From: Rhodocyclales bacterium
GTDB taxonomy: Bacteria; Pseudomonadota; Gammaproteobacteria; Burkholderiales; Rhodocyclaceae
Assembly (NCBI GenBank): GCA_016215645.1
Contig: JACRIX010000106.1
Location: forward strand, 1-35,310
Length of the DNA stretch: 35,310 bases
Direction: 5' to 3'
Below, one piece after another: positions 8,200 through 17,311 of this stretch. A program made the translations under genes and the position numbers. The notes under the pieces are model-generated. The model searched no databases. It was not told the DNA's origin and saw nothing but the letters and a program-made list of their open reading frames with translations. Every line of letters starts with the position of its first letter. Positions within the stretch are counted from its first letter, which is position 1.

Positions 8200-8228
8200 C
8201 GATCGACGGAACCATGGCCCGTCGATCG
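8200..8228. terminator. Hairpin 1 after the hemerythrin kinase
   Basis: The arms CGATCGACGG (8200-8209) and CCGTCGATCG (8219-8228) are perfect reverse complements around a nine-base loop. The stem begins ten bases after the kinase stop. It lacks a clear T-run, so whether it terminates transcription alone is uncertain. Confidence 0.5.
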
Positions 8229-8235
8229 CAATTCC

Positions 8236-8286
8236 AGGGCGTGTTCACAATCATGCGACGGTGGCGGATGACTGTGAACACGCCCT
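8236..8286. terminator. Hairpin 2 between convergent kinase and recG (bidirectional terminator candidate)
   Basis: A perfect 14-bp inverted repeat, AGGGCGTGTTCACA (8236-8249) and TGTGAACACGCCCT (8273-8286), encloses a 23-base loop. Its right arm runs into the recG stop codon (8285-8287). The position between convergent genes suits a two-way terminator. The unusually long perfect stem may also mark a dispersed repeat. Confidence 0.55.
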
Positions 8287-10315
8287 AGGCCTTGAGCAAT
8301 TCCTCGCGCCCGCCCAGCCAGCGCTGCAAATGGGCCTCGGCACGCGCCGGGGAAGCGCGCAGCATGTCCTCGGCGATGGCGCGAGCTTTCTCGACCAGGA
8401 CCGTATCGTCGAGGTCGGCATAGCGCAGCAGCGGCATGCCGCTCTGGCGCGCCCCGATGAATTCGCCGGGGCCGCGCAGGCGCAGGTCTTCGCGCGCGAT
8501 GGCGAAGCCGTCGCTGGTTTCGAAGATCACCTTGAGCCTGCCGCGTGCCGTCTCGCCCAGCGGCTGGGCATAGATCAGGATGCAGGCCGAGGCTTCCGCA
8601 CCGCGCCCGACGCGGCCGCGCAACTGGTGCAACTGGGCCAGGCCGAAACGCTCGGCATGCTCGATCACCATCAGGCTGGCATTGGGCACGTCGACGCCGA
8701 CCTCAATCACCGTGGTCGCCACCAGCACCTGGATTTCGTTGCGCACGAAGGCCGCCATCACTTCGGCTTTCTCCGCGGCCTTGAGCCGGCCATGCACCAG
8801 GCCGACTTTCAGGTCGGACAGATCGGCCACCAGTCGCGCATAGGTTTCTTCCGCTGTTTTCAGCTGAAGTGCCTCACTCTCTTCAATCAGCGGGCAGACC
8901 CAGTAGGCCTGGCGCCCGGCGCGGCAGGCGTCGTGCACGCGCTTCAACACTTCATCGCGGCGGGCTTCGGCAACCAGCTTGGTGGTCACCGGCGTGCGCC
9001 CCGGCGGCATCTCGTCGAGCACCGAGACGTCGAGGTCAGCGTAGTAGCTCATCGCCAGGGTGCGCGGAATGGGGGTCGCCGACATCGCCAACTGGTGGGC
9101 GAACGCGCCCTTGTCCTTGAGCGCCAGGCGCTGGCGCACGCCGAAGCGGTGCTGCTCATCGACAATGGCGAGGCCCAGGCGCGCGAACTCGACCTTGTCC
9201 TCGATCAGCGCATGGGTGCCGATCGCAATCGGCGTCTCGCCAGCGCCGACTCTTGCGATCGCGGCATCTTTATCGCGTTTTTTCAGGCTGCCGGTAAGCC
9301 AGGCGACTTCGATGCCCAGTGGTGCCAGCCAGGCCGCGAGCTTGCGGTAATGCTGCTCGGCGAGAATTTCGGTGGGGGCCATCAGCGCCGCCTGGTGGCC
9401 GGCCTCGACCGCGTGCAGCATGGCCAGTGCGGCGACCACGGTCTTGCCGCTGCCGACATCGCCCTGCAACAAGCGCTGCATCGGATGCGGCTGTCCAAGG
9501 TCGGTGGCAATTTCGCGCCATGCCCTGTCTTGCGCGCCGGTGAGGCGAAAGGGCAGCGATTGCAGCAAGGCGTTGGTGAGTTTCGCGGTGGGCAGCAGTT
9601 GCGGCGCACCGCGCGCGCGCCGGGCCAGGTAGGCGCGGCGCAGGCTCAGCTGCTGGGCCAGCAGCTCGTCGAACTGCACCCGGCGCCAGGCCGGGAAGTC
9701 GCGTGCCTCGAGCGCCGCCTGCGAGATCTCCGGCGGCGGGTTGTGGAGGAAGCGGATCGCCTCGGCGATGCCGGGCAATCCGAGGCGCTGCACGAGTTCC
9801 GGCGGCAGCGTTTCGCCGAGGTCGATCCGCGCCAGCGCCTTTTCGATCAGCCGGCGCAGCGTGCCCTGGCCGAGACCGGCGGTGGTCGGATACACCGGCG
9901 TCAAGCCTTCGGGCAGGGATTCGCCTGCCGCCACGACATGGAAACGCGGGTGGATGATCTCGGCGCCGAGATAGCCCTCATGCACTTCGCCGAAGACGCG
10001 CAGGCGCACCCCGGGCTGCAGCACTTTCTGCTGGCTGGGGTAGAAATTGAGGAAACGCAATGAGAGCGTCCCACCCGCATCGCGCACCCGCGCGATCAGC
10101 TGGCGTCGGGGCCGGTAGGCGATCTCGCTATCGACCACCTCGACCTCGAATTGCGCGGCGACACCGGGACGGGCGTCGGCCAGCGGCGTGATGCGGGTCT
10201 CGTCCTCGTAGCGCAGCGGCAGGTGAAGCGCGAAATCGGCATCGCGCTTGAGGCCGAGCCGGGCCAGGCGGCCGGCGAGGGTATTGCTTCCCTGCGGCGC
10301 CTTCTTGTCAGCCAA
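8285..10315 (-). CDS. recG: ATP-dependent DNA helicase RecG
   Basis: This 676-residue helicase remodels stalled replication forks and branch-migrates Holliday junctions. The N-terminal wedge region includes an OB fold (about 50-130). The helicase core carries Walker A GDVGSGKT (285-292), the TAPTE-like [12 protein letters not shown], Walker B DEQHRFGV (386 onward), [25 protein letters not shown], and the C-terminal [15 protein letters not shown] and QLRGRVGRG motifs. Length is close to the E. coli 693. The ATG at 10315-10313 overlaps the end of ridA by eight bases, so translation is probably coupled. recG ends in a strong hairpin facing the hemerythrin kinase. Confidence 0.97.
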   Translation of the reverse strand: MADKKAPQGSNTLAGRLARLGLKRDADFALHLPLRYEDETRITPLADARPGVAAQFEVEVVDSEIAYRPRRQLIARVRDAGGTLSLRFLNFYPSQQKVLQPGVRLRVFGEVHEGYLGAEIIHPRFHVVAAGESLPEGLTPVYPTTAGLGQGTLRRLIEKALARIDLGETLPPELVQRLGLPGIAEAIRFLHNPPPEISQAALEARDFPAWRRVQFDELLAQQLSLRRAYLARRARGAPQLLPTAKLTNALLQSLPFRLTGAQDRAWREIATDLGQPHPMQRLLQGDVGSGKTVVAALAMLHAVEAGHQAALMAPTEILAEQHYRKLAAWLAPLGIEVAWLTGSLKKRDKDAAIARVGAGETPIAIGTHALIEDKVEFARLGLAIVDEQHRFGVRQRLALKDKGAFAHQLAMSATPIPRTLAMSYYADLDVSVLDEMPPGRTPVTTKLVAEARRDEVLKRVHDACRAGRQAYWVCPLIEESEALQLKTAEETYARLVADLSDLKVGLVHGRLKAAEKAEVMAAFVRNEIQVLVATTVIEVGVDVPNASLMVIEHAERFGLAQLHQLRGRVGRGAEASACILIYAQPLGETARGRLKVIFETSDGFAIAREDLRLRGPGEFIGARQSGMPLLRYADLDDTVLVEKARAIAEDMLRASPARAEAHLQRWLGGREELLKA

Positions 10316-10688
10316 GGACGAGAACGGCGTCCGCCTCGACCAGGGCGCCGCGCGGCAGTTCCTTCACACCGACGGCGGCGCGCGCGGGGAAGGGCTGGCT
10401 GAAGTACTTCGCCATGGTCTCGTTGACCTTGGCGAAATTGGCCAGGTCGGTGAGGTAGATGTTGAGCTTCACGGCGTCGTTGAGCGTGGCGCCGGCCGCC
10501 TCTGCCACGGCCTTCAGGTTGTCGAAGACACGCACGATCTGGGCGTCGATGCCCTCGACCATGGTCATGCTTGCCGGATCGAGGCCGATCTGGCCCGACA
10601 TATACACGGTGTCGCCGACCTGTACGGCCTGGGAGTAGGTGCCGATGGCGGCGGGCGCGGCGGCGGTGGCAATGATCTTTCGTGTCAT
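10308..10688 (-). CDS. ridA: RidA family reactive enamine/imine deaminase
   Basis: The 126-residue protein starts at ATG 10688-10686 ([16 protein letters not shown]). An earlier in-frame ATG at 10703 lies at the end of the upstream gene and adds only five residues. RidA hydrolyses reactive enamine/imine intermediates made by PLP enzymes. The key residues are visible: the YSQAV segment (18-22), SGQIGLDP (31-38), and R103 in [22 protein letters not shown], with E118, matching catalytic R105 and E120 of the E. coli protein. The gene follows a SPOR-domain gene and the PLP enzyme gene metY, and overlaps recG. Co-transcription with a PLP-dependent gamma-replacement enzyme, which forms exactly such intermediates, fits the RidA role. 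Confidence 0.93.
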   Translation of the reverse strand: MTRKIIATAAAPAAIGTYSQAVQVGDTVYMSGQIGLDPASMTMVEGIDAQIVRVFDNLKAVAEAAGATLNDAVKLNIYLTDLANFAKVNETMAKYFSQPFPARAAVGVKELPRGALVEADAVLVLG

Positions 10689-10699
10689 GGGGTGTGCTC

Positions 10700-11146
10700 T
10701 CACGGTTTCAGGATTACGGTCTGGCCGCCATAGACGCCCAGTTCCTTGAGTTTGGCGCGCGCCGCCTCGGCTTCCTCCGCCGTGCGGAAGGGGCCAACCT
10801 GGACATGTGCCTCGATGCGCAGACTGGAAGACATGCCCAGTTTGTCGATCTTCGCGCGCACATCGTCGGCGGTGGCGACTTCGCTATAGGGACTGAGTTG
10901 CAGGGAATAGCGCGTACTCCCGGGGCGCAGACTCGACTCCGCGGCAGGAGTGGCGGCAGCGGCCGGGGGAGCCTCCCTTGGCGCCTCGACCACCTTGGCG
11001 GGCGCTGGTGGCGCCGACGGCGACGAATACAGCGCGCTGATCATGAAGCCGGCGCCAGCGACGCCGACGAGCACCAACAAGGCCACGACGATGCCGTTGA
11101 AGCCACCGGAACGGCTGTCGTCGCCGTCTTTCGCTGCCTCGCTCAT
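10700..11146 (-). CDS. SPOR-domain membrane protein
   Basis: The 148-residue protein has a short cytosolic start, one membrane helix at about 18-40 ([19 protein letters not shown]), a Pro/Ala-rich linker (41-75), and a C-terminal SPOR domain (about 78-148) with YSLQLSPYS, a central [23 protein letters not shown] and VILKP. SPOR domains bind denuded septal peptidoglycan, so the protein should sit in the inner membrane with the domain in the periplasm. No enzymatic domain is present, so it may be a minor FtsN/DedD-type division-site protein. The start overlaps the metY stop by ATGA, and ridA follows after 11 bases. Confidence 0.85.
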   Translation of the reverse strand: MSEAAKDGDDSRSGGFNGIVVALLVLVGVAGAGFMISALYSSPSAPPAPAKVVEAPREAPPAAAATPAAESSLRPGSTRYSLQLSPYSEVATADDVRAKIDKLGMSSSLRIEAHVQVGPFRTAEEAEAARAKLKELGVYGGQTVILKP

Positions 11147-12453
11147 GATGCGCTGCGCTCCAGTGCCTGATCGATGTCCCAGAGGATGTCGTCGAGGGTC
11201 TCGATACCGACCGACAGCCGCACCATGTCCGGCGTCACGCCCGAGGCGCGCTGGTCGGCCTCGGACATCTGGCGATGGGTGGTCGATGCCGGATGGATCA
11301 CCAGGGTCTTGGCATCACCGATGTTGGCCAGATGCGAACAGAACTGCAGGGCGTCGATGAAGCGCTCGCCTGCGGCCTGCCCGCCGCCGTTGCCGCCCTT
11401 GACGCCGAAGGCCAGCAAGGCGCCGGCGCCGGGATGGCGGGCCGAACCGAGGTAGCGCTGCGCCAGGGCGTAACCGGGGCTGGACGGCAGGCCCGGGTAA
11501 TTGACCCAGGCGACGCACGGATGCGCTGCCAGGTGCTGCGCCACGGCCAGTGCGTTCTCGCAGTGGCGCTGCATGCGCAGGTGCAGGGTCTCGATGCCCT
11601 GCATCAGTTGCCAGGCCGAAAACGGCGACAGCGCCGGACCGAAGGTGCGCAAGGTTTCCATGCGCGTCTTCATGGTGAAGCCGAAGTCGCCAAAGGTCTC
11701 GTAGAACTTGACGCCGTGGTAGCCGGCCGAGGGCTCGGTCATGCCGGGGAACTTGCCGTTGCCCCAGTCGAACTTGCCTGACTCCACCACCACTCCGCCC
11801 AGCGTGGTGCCGTGGCCGCCGAGGAACTTGGTCGCCGAATGCACCACGATGTCGGCGCCATGCTCGAAGGGGCGGCACAAATACGGCGAGGGCACGGTGT
11901 TGTCGATAATCAGCGGCACGCGGTGGTCGTGCGCCACCCCGGCCACGGCGGCGATGTCGAGCACGTTGAGGCGCGGATTGGCCACAGTTTCGGCGAAGAC
12001 GCAGCGCGTGTTGTCGGAGAGCGCGGCGCGGAAGTTTTCCGGGTCGTCGGAATCGACGAACACGGTCTCGATGCCGAGCTTGCGCAAGCTGACATCGAGC
12101 TGGGAAAAGGTGCCGCCGTAGAGCGAGCGCGCGGCGACGATTCGGTCGCCGGCTTGGCACAGGGTCAGCAGAGCCAGGGTCTGCGCGGCGAGGCCGGTAG
12201 CGGCGGCCACGGCGGCACGCCCGCCCTCCAGCGCCGCGACGCGCTCCTCGAAGGCGGCGACGGTCGGATTGCCGATGCGCGAATAGACATTGCCGAAAGT
12301 TTGCAGGTTGAACAGGCTGGCGGCGTGCTCGGCCGAATCGAAGACGAAGGACGTGGTCTGGTGGATCGGCAGCGCGCGCGCGCCGGTGGCTGCGTCCGGC
12401 TGGGCGCCGGCATGCAGGCAGAGGGTTTCAATTCCGTAGAGGCGATCGGTCAT
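11143..12453 (-). CDS. metY: O-acetylhomoserine sulfhydrylase (Cys/Met PLP enzyme)
   Basis: The 436-residue enzyme belongs to the gamma-subfamily of fold-type I PLP enzymes. It probably converts O-acetylhomoserine and sulfide to homocysteine in methionine synthesis. Signatures are LCLHAG(A)QPDAATGARALPIHQTTSFVF at the N-terminus, NVYSRIGNPT (55-64), EGGRAAVAAATG, DNTVPSPYLCRP (184-195) and the Schiff-base lysine K209 in VVHSATKFLGGHGTT. The start MTDRLYGIETLCLHAG is the usual one for the family. An ATG 14 codons earlier (12495) has a GGGGTGATC ribosome-binding-like sequence and remains possible. O-succinylhomoserine-using MetZ enzymes are close relatives, so substrate choice is not certain. 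The gene leads the metY-SPOR-ridA-recG unit. No SAM riboswitch fits in the short gap upstream. Confidence 0.9.
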   Translation of the reverse strand: MTDRLYGIETLCLHAGAQPDAATGARALPIHQTTSFVFDSAEHAASLFNLQTFGNVYSRIGNPTVAAFEERVAALEGGRAAVAAATGLAAQTLALLTLCQAGDRIVAARSLYGGTFSQLDVSLRKLGIETVFVDSDDPENFRAALSDNTRCVFAETVANPRLNVLDIAAVAGVAHDHRVPLIIDNTVPSPYLCRPFEHGADIVVHSATKFLGGHGTTLGGVVVESGKFDWGNGKFPGMTEPSAGYHGVKFYETFGDFGFTMKTRMETLRTFGPALSPFSAWQLMQGIETLHLRMQRHCENALAVAQHLAAHPCVAWVNYPGLPSSPGYALAQRYLGSARHPGAGALLAFGVKGGNGGGQAAGERFIDALQFCSHLANIGDAKTLVIHPASTTHRQMSEADQRASGVTPDMVRLSVGIETLDDILWDIDQALERSAS

Positions 12454-12520
12454 GGCAAATGCGTCGATAATAGCGGCCCGATGGCTTTTGATCATACGCG
12501 ATCACCCCGGCGTTTGACTC

Positions 12521-13279
12521 ATGTTCCTGCTCAAGAAAATCCTCACCGCCCTGATCCTGCCACCGACCGGACCGGTGCTGCTCGCACTGCTCGGTCTCTG
12601 GCTGTCGCGGCACAAGAGTCGGCGCTGGCAACACGGCGGCCTGGCCCTGGCGACGGTCGCGCTGCTGTCGCTGGTGGCACTGTCGATGCCCCTTGTCGGC
12701 AACCTGCTGGCGGCGCCACTGCAACCGCATTCGCCGATCGGCCGAATGCAGCTGCGGCAGGCTCAGGCAATCGTCATCCTCGGCGGCGGCAGCTATTCCG
12801 CGGCTCCGGAATATGGCGGCGACACGGTCGGCAGCGCAACGCTGGAACGGGTGCGCTACGGCGCACGGCTGGCGCGCGAATCCGGTTTGCCCCTGCTGGT
12901 AACCGCCGGCGCGCCTTTCGGTGGACGGCCGGAAGCCGAGTCCATGCGTGAGGTCCTGGAAAATGAGTACGGCATCAAGGTCCGCTGGACCGAAGCAGCC
13001 TCACGCGATACCGCCGAGAACGCAAGTCTCTCCGCTCCCCTGCTCAAGGCCGCCGGTATCACCCGCGTCGCACTGGTCAGCCATGCCTGGCATTTGCCGC
13101 GTGCGATCCCCCTGTTTGAGCGCGAGGGAATTCAAATACTCCCCGCTCCAACCGCTTTTACGACCCCATCGCACTCGCTGGTCGAGGAATGGCTGCCCGA
13201 AGGCATGAATGGCAGTCGCGAAGCCCTGCGCGAGCATCTCGGCCAGCTTTACAACCGCCTCAAGGACTCCCTGCCATGA
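12521..13279 (+). CDS. YdcF/ElyC/SanA-type DUF218 membrane protein
   Basis: The 252-residue protein begins MFLLKKILTALILPPTGPVL. Two N-terminal membrane helices span about 7-28 and 38-60. The DUF218 domain follows from about residue 82: QAIVILGGGSY, then GSATLERVRYGARLARESGLPLLVTAG, RPEAESM, EAASRDTAENA, and VALVSHAWHLPRA. This matches the ElyC/SanA/YdcF group, which is linked to cell-envelope integrity and lipid-carrier metabolism in enterobacteria. The biochemical activity is unknown. The start codon lies 67 bases from divergent metY; no clear ribosome-binding site is visible. The stop overlaps the mog start as ATGA, indicating a two-gene unit. Confidence 0.85.
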   Translation: MFLLKKILTALILPPTGPVLLALLGLWLSRHKSRRWQHGGLALATVALLSLVALSMPLVGNLLAAPLQPHSPIGRMQLRQAQAIVILGGGSYSAAPEYGGDTVGSATLERVRYGARLARESGLPLLVTAGAPFGGRPEAESMREVLENEYGIKVRWTEAASRDTAENASLSAPLLKAAGITRVALVSHAWHLPRAIPLFEREGIQILPAPTAFTTPSHSLVEEWLPEGMNGSREALREHLGQLYNRLKDSLP

Positions 13280-13863
13280 CTGACGAACTCCTGATCGGCC
13301 TCGTTTCCATCTCCGACCGCGCCTCATCGGGCGCGTATGAAGACAAAGGCATACCGGCACTGCGGGAATGGTTTGGCACCGCACTGACCTCGCCCTGGCG
13401 CATGGAAACGCGATTGATCCCCGACGAACAGCCGGTGATCGAGCGGATCCTGATCGAACTGTGCGACACGGTCGGCTGCCATCTGGTGCTGACCACCGGC
13501 GGCACCGGTCCGGCGCCGCGCGACGTGACGCCCGAAGCCACGCTGGCGGTGGCGCACAAGCTGATGCCGGGCTTCGGCGAGCAGATGCGGCAGATTTCGC
13601 TGGCCTTCGTGCCGACCGCCATCCTGTCGCGCCAGGTCGGCGCGATCCGGGGAAAATCGCTGATCCTCAACCTGCCGGGCCAACCCAAGGCGATCAAGGA
13701 AACCCTGGAAGGCGCCAAGGACGCCGCAGGCCAATCGCTGGTACCGGGGATCTTCGCCGCCGTGCCGTATTGCCTCGACCTGATCGGCGGCCCGTATGTC
13801 GAAACCGACGAGACGGTGATCAAGGCCTTCCGGCCCAAGTCGGCGATCCGGCTGAAAAACTAG
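13276..13863 (+). CDS. mog: Molybdopterin adenylyltransferase Mog
   Basis: The 195-residue protein is the same length as E. coli Mog and closely similar along its length. It adenylates molybdopterin before molybdenum insertion in cofactor synthesis. Motifs are IGLVSISDRASSG (7-19), KGIPALREW, TRLIPDE, HLVLTTGGTGPAPRDVTPEAT, MPGFGEQMRQIS, ILSRQVGAIRG, LILNLPGQPKAIKE and GGPYVETDE. The ATG at 13276 overlaps the upstream DUF218 stop by ATGA. A longer frame extending upstream to 13189 lies inside that gene and is not used. The 3' end overlaps the convergent PilZ-like gene by four bases, leaving no room for a terminator between them. Confidence 0.96.
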   Translation: MTDELLIGLVSISDRASSGAYEDKGIPALREWFGTALTSPWRMETRLIPDEQPVIERILIELCDTVGCHLVLTTGGTGPAPRDVTPEATLAVAHKLMPGFGEQMRQISLAFVPTAILSRQVGAIRGKSLILNLPGQPKAIKETLEGAKDAAGQSLVPGIFAAVPYCLDLIGGPYVETDETVIKAFRPKSAIRLKN

Positions 13864-15350
13864 CTGTAGGACTGGACGAAGAAGTTGGCGACCACGAAGT
13901 CAGGCCCGGTAGTCAGCACTTCCCGCGGATGCAGGCGGGCGTTCTTGTCGTCGATCTTGAACACCAGCGCCACCTTGTCCTCCAGGGCGTTGGCCGGCAG
14001 GGCCATGCGCGCATATTCGCCGACCTCGGGCACATCCAGCAGCAGGGCTTCGGTGTAGATGCCGCCGGCGTCGGCGAGCACCGCGCGCGGCGACTTGGAA
14101 ATCGTTTCGATGCCGATCGAATCCTCGTTCGGCCCGGTACGCACGTAGCGCCGCACCACGCCGAGCAGCCAGTTGTCGCCGCCGTCGGGCTGCACGGCAA
14201 CCATCACGCCGATGCGTATCCAGTCGCGACGGGCCTGCGCGGCATGCGCGCCCATGCCACCGAGGCTGACGTCGTCGATGACCCAGGACTCCATGCCCTC
14301 GCCGTTTTGTGCGCGCCCGGAAAGCCGCTGATGCACTGAATTCATGCCGCTGACCAGCTTGAGCGGCGAGTTGATGCGGCGGCGGGCTGTATTGCGCAAG
14401 GGTGGCTTGGGCGCCCAGTTCAAGGCCAGGTGTTCCAGCACGGGGACCACCGCATCGGGTTCGTATTGAGCCCCGAGGTTGATGGTGGCCGGCACGCGAT
14501 GCTCGACCTTGATCTGTTCGATGGTCTTGGTCACCGCGTTGACCGCGCGGGTACCGCTGAAGAAGCGCAGCGTCGAGGTCACGTCGGGCTTCCTGGCCAG
14601 GCGGGTCGGCGGCAGTGCCTTGGCGGCATCCACCCAGTACACACTGTCCGCCTGAAGTTCGCGCGCCAGGGCAAAAAAGGGCAGGAAATAGCCGATGAAA
14701 CGCTCGGCGATCTCGATCTGCAAGGGCTTAAGATTGTCCATCGCGCTGGCGTGAAAGATCAGCGCCTTGAGGTACTCCGCCTCGACCGTGGTCTCGTTGC
14801 CGCCGGGGTAAAACACCAGGGGACGCCGGTCCAGCCTGGCTTCGGCCGCCGCAAGGTAGACGCTGCCAAGGGTGCGCCAGGTTTCACCGTCAACCGGTCC
14901 GTAGTGAAATTGGCGCCATTTCAGTTCCGCCGCCGCCGCATTGATCAGGCGACTGAAGAGCAGGTGCTGCTGCGGTCGCATTGCGTCGGCATCCCTGTCC
15001 CCGGCGCGCAGCCTGACGAAACAGTCGAGATAGGCCTTGAGCAGCAGCATCCAGTAGCCGTGACTCAGATCCCAGTGCCTGGATTCCTGGGCGCGTGACC
15101 CATTGACCAGTGGCTGGTAGTCGCGCGCGAGCCGCCGCGACTGGGCGGCGGTCGCCTCGTCCAGCCTGAGAATCAGGTCGAGTCGCTGGGCCGGCTTGAA
15201 ACCCTGCTCCGCGGGAATCGACTCCAGCCAGCCACTGGCTTCCTCGGCCGCTCCAACAGGTTCGCGGGTCGCGATCTCGCCAAGGATGCGTTTCGCCTCC
15301 TTGGCATCGGCCAGGGGATGTTCGGTCTTGCTGGAGAAGAATCCAAGCAT
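13860..15350 (-). CDS. Uncharacterised 496-residue protein with a C-terminal PilZ-like domain
   Basis: The protein starts MLGFFSSKTEHPLADAKEAK and has no signal peptide or membrane helices. Residues 1-300 are mainly helical, with no recognised domain. The C-terminal part carries the two PilZ signatures for cyclic di-GMP binding: RNTAR (R319, R323, further R324-325) and DVSLGG (D360, S362, G365), followed by WLLGVVRRYVRTGPNEDSIGIE (about 394-415), which resembles the later PilZ strands. The spacing is plausible for PilZ. The assignment rests on motifs only. Similar large proteins occur, as far as I recall, in related betaproteobacteria without defined function. A diguanylate cyclase gene lies 16 kb away in this window. 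The gene is convergent with mog and divergent from thyA. Confidence 0.75.
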   Translation of the reverse strand: MLGFFSSKTEHPLADAKEAKRILGEIATREPVGAAEEASGWLESIPAEQGFKPAQRLDLILRLDEATAAQSRRLARDYQPLVNGSRAQESRHWDLSHGYWMLLLKAYLDCFVRLRAGDRDADAMRPQQHLLFSRLINAAAAELKWRQFHYGPVDGETWRTLGSVYLAAAEARLDRRPLVFYPGGNETTVEAEYLKALIFHASAMDNLKPLQIEIAERFIGYFLPFFALARELQADSVYWVDAAKALPPTRLARKPDVTSTLRFFSGTRAVNAVTKTIEQIKVEHRVPATINLGAQYEPDAVVPVLEHLALNWAPKPPLRNTARRRINSPLKLVSGMNSVHQRLSGRAQNGEGMESWVIDDVSLGGMGAHAAQARRDWIRIGVMVAVQPDGGDNWLLGVVRRYVRTGPNEDSIGIETISKSPRAVLADAGGIYTEALLLDVPEVGEYARMALPANALEDKVALVFKIDDKNARLHPREVLTTGPDFVVANFFVQSYS

Positions 15351-15467
15351 GTCTATACCGTCAGGGCTGCACTATTTGCTTTGGTAATAGGATAGCGGGT
15401 CACGCCTTCCTTGTCATTCTGCCATCAATGGCGGGGATCGCCCTGCAAGAAGCCGCGACGGGTTCGG

Positions 15468-15473
15468 TAAAAT
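15468..15473 (+). promoter_or_regulatory. Possible thyA promoter -10 element
   Basis: GGTAAAAT (15466-15473) is a typical -10 region for this group of bacteria and lies 36 bases before the thyA ATG. The best upstream hexamer, CTGCAA (15443-15448), matches -35 poorly at 19 bases, so the assignment is tentative. No terminator or small gene was seen in the 15351-15509 gap. Confidence 0.4.
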
Positions 15474-15509
15474 ACAGGGCGACGATTATATCCCCGGCAA
15501 CGATCCACC

Positions 15510-16304
15510 ATGCGCCCTTACCTCGACCTGATGCGCCACGTGCTCGAGCACGGTCATGCCAAATCCGATCGCACCGGCACCGGCACACGCTCGGTGTTCG
15601 GCTGGCAGATGCGGTTTGACCTGGCCGAGGGATTTCCGCTGCTGACCACCAAGAAGCTGCACCTGCGGTCCATCATCCATGAACTGCTGTGGTTCCTTCA
15701 AGGCGACACCAACATCCGCTACCTGAAGGACAACGGCGTCTCGATCTGGGACGACTGGGCGGATGCCAACGGTGATCTCGGTCCGGTGTATGGGCACCAA
15801 TGGCGTCACTGGCCGGCGCATGATGGCGGAGAAATCGATCAGATCAAGCAACTCATCGACGGCCTGAAGACGAACCCGGATTCGCGCCGGCACATCGTGT
15901 CGGCGTGGAACCCGACCGACATCCCGCAGATGAAGCTGCCGCCCTGCCACGCGCTGTTCCAGTTCTATGTCGCCGACGGCAATCTCTCTTGCCAGCTCTA
16001 TCAGCGCAGCGCGGACATCTTCCTCGGCGTGCCTTTCAACATCGCCTCCTATGCCTTGTTCACCCTGATGGTGGCGCAGGTCTGCGATCTGCAGCCGGGC
16101 GAATTCGTCTGGACCGGCGGCGATTGCCATCTGTATTCCAATCACCTCGACCAGACGCGGTTGCAGCTCTCTCGCGATCCGCGCCCGCGTCCGGTGATGC
16201 GCCTGAATCCGGCGGTGAAGGACATCTTCGGCTTTCGCTACGAGGATTTCGCGCTCGACGCCTACGACCCGCACCCGCACATCGCCGCACCGGTGGCGGT
16301 GTGA
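15510..16304 (+). CDS. thyA: Thymidylate synthase ThyA
   Basis: This 264-residue enzyme, the same length as E. coli ThyA, methylates dUMP to dTMP using methylene-tetrahydrofolate. Visible signatures are [28 protein letters not shown] (folate/phosphate loop), LLTTKKLH, the WFLQGDTNI motif, [11 protein letters not shown], and the catalytic C146 in [12 protein letters not shown], followed by [20 protein letters not shown] and the [11 protein letters not shown] region. The stop codon (16302-16304) overlaps a GTG start for glk as GTGA. In many betaproteobacteria folA, which regenerates the folate used here, follows thyA directly; in this window it is 14 kb downstream beyond the glycogen genes. Confidence 0.97.
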   Translation: MRPYLDLMRHVLEHGHAKSDRTGTGTRSVFGWQMRFDLAEGFPLLTTKKLHLRSIIHELLWFLQGDTNIRYLKDNGVSIWDDWADANGDLGPVYGHQWRHWPAHDGGEIDQIKQLIDGLKTNPDSRRHIVSAWNPTDIPQMKLPPCHALFQFYVADGNLSCQLYQRSADIFLGVPFNIASYALFTLMVAQVCDLQPGEFVWTGGDCHLYSNHLDQTRLQLSRDPRPRPVMRLNPAVKDIFGFRYEDFALDAYDPHPHIAAPVAV

Positions 16305-17227
16305 TCCTTTGCGGCGACATCGGTGGCACCAAGACCCTGCTGGGACTGGCCGAGCAAGGCCGACTGGTTGCCGATCGCCGTTACGCCAACGCCGACTTTC
16401 CGGATTTCGCCTCGCTGCTGGCGAGCTTTCTCGCTGACACGCACACCTCACCCGCGAGCCTTGCCAGCGGCTGCCTGGCGCTGGCCGGGCCCATTGCCGA
16501 CAGCGGCAGCTCGGCGCACCTGACCAACTTGCCCTGGACCATCGATGCCCCGGATCTCGCGCACCGTTTCGGCATGCCGCCGCCGCGCCTGGTCAATGAC
16601 TTCGCCGCGGCGGCGGTAGGCGCGGTTACCGCACCGGCATCCCATCTCGTCACCTTGCAGGCCGGCGAACCCCTTCCTGACTCGCCCCGCCTTGTAGTCG
16701 GCGCCGGTACCGGATTGGGCATGGCCATGGTGTTGCCCGACCATGGCGCCTGGCGTTGCGTCGCCGGCGAAGGCGGCCATGTCGCCTTCGCACCTGCCGA
16801 TGAGCAGCAGGCGGCGCTGTGGACCTTTCTCAGGAAACGCCATGGTCGTGTCACCTGGGAGCGCGTGGTCTCCGGCCCCGGACTGGCTGCGATCCAAGAA
16901 TTCCTTTCCGGCGACACCCTGATGCCGGAGCACATCGCGGAGCTGGCACACACGCAAGTCGATGGCGCCGCCGCCAGGGCGCTGGCGATATTCCTGGCGA
17001 CCTATGGTGCCTTCGCCGGCGACATGGCCCTGGCCTGTCTGGCGCGCGGTGGTGTGTATCTCGCCGGCGGGATCGCCGGCAAGCTGCTCGACCGGCTGCC
17101 GGATAGCGGCTTTCTCGCGGCCTTCAATGCCAAGGCGGAACACGCGGCAATTGCCGCCCGCATACCCGTGCATGTCGCCACCGACCCCTTGTTGGGGCTG
17201 CACGGGGCAATGATGCTCGCCCAATAA
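16301..17227 (+). CDS. glk: Glucokinase
   Basis: The 308-residue protein is an E. coli Glk-type glucokinase making glucose-6-phosphate from glucose and ATP. The start is GTG 16301, overlapping the thyA stop by GTGA, so that the protein begins directly with the phosphate-binding strand [15 protein letters not shown]. Further motifs are LALAGPI (42 onward), [20 protein letters not shown] (glucose site), [13 protein letters not shown] (adenosine motif), [10 protein letters not shown] and the C-terminal [13 protein letters not shown]. Longer frames upstream lie inside thyA. Its product feeds the Pgi and, through a phosphoglucomutase not in this window, GlgC reactions encoded downstream. This suggests glk belongs functionally to the glycogen block. 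An AT-rich hairpin follows its stop. Confidence 0.93.
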   Translation: MILCGDIGGTKTLLGLAEQGRLVADRRYANADFPDFASLLASFLADTHTSPASLASGCLALAGPIADSGSSAHLTNLPWTIDAPDLAHRFGMPPPRLVNDFAAAAVGAVTAPASHLVTLQAGEPLPDSPRLVVGAGTGLGMAMVLPDHGAWRCVAGEGGHVAFAPADEQQAALWTFLRKRHGRVTWERVVSGPGLAAIQEFLSGDTLMPEHIAELAHTQVDGAAARALAIFLATYGAFAGDMALACLARGGVYLAGGIAGKLLDRLPDSGFLAAFNAKAEHAAIAARIPVHVATDPLLGLHGAMMLAQ

Positions 17228-17229
17228 AG

Positions 17230-17249
17230 TTATTGACGCTTGTCAATAA
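17230..17249. repeat. AT-rich inverted repeat after glk
   Basis: TTATTGAC (17230-17237) and GTCAATAA (17242-17249) are perfect reverse complements with a four-base loop, two bases after the glk stop. There is no following T-run. It could be an operator, a weak terminator or an RNA end-stabilising stem. Confidence 0.4.
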
Positions 17250-17311
17250 GCTGTCACGTCGCGAGAGCATCATGGCGGTGGAGGGCACATAAATATGACA
17301 AGGAGGAGCTC

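Noticed and set aside
12454..12520. Possible SAM riboswitch or metY leader in the metY/DUF218 divergent gap
   Set aside because: Only 67 bases are available and no conserved riboswitch core or terminator hairpin is visible.
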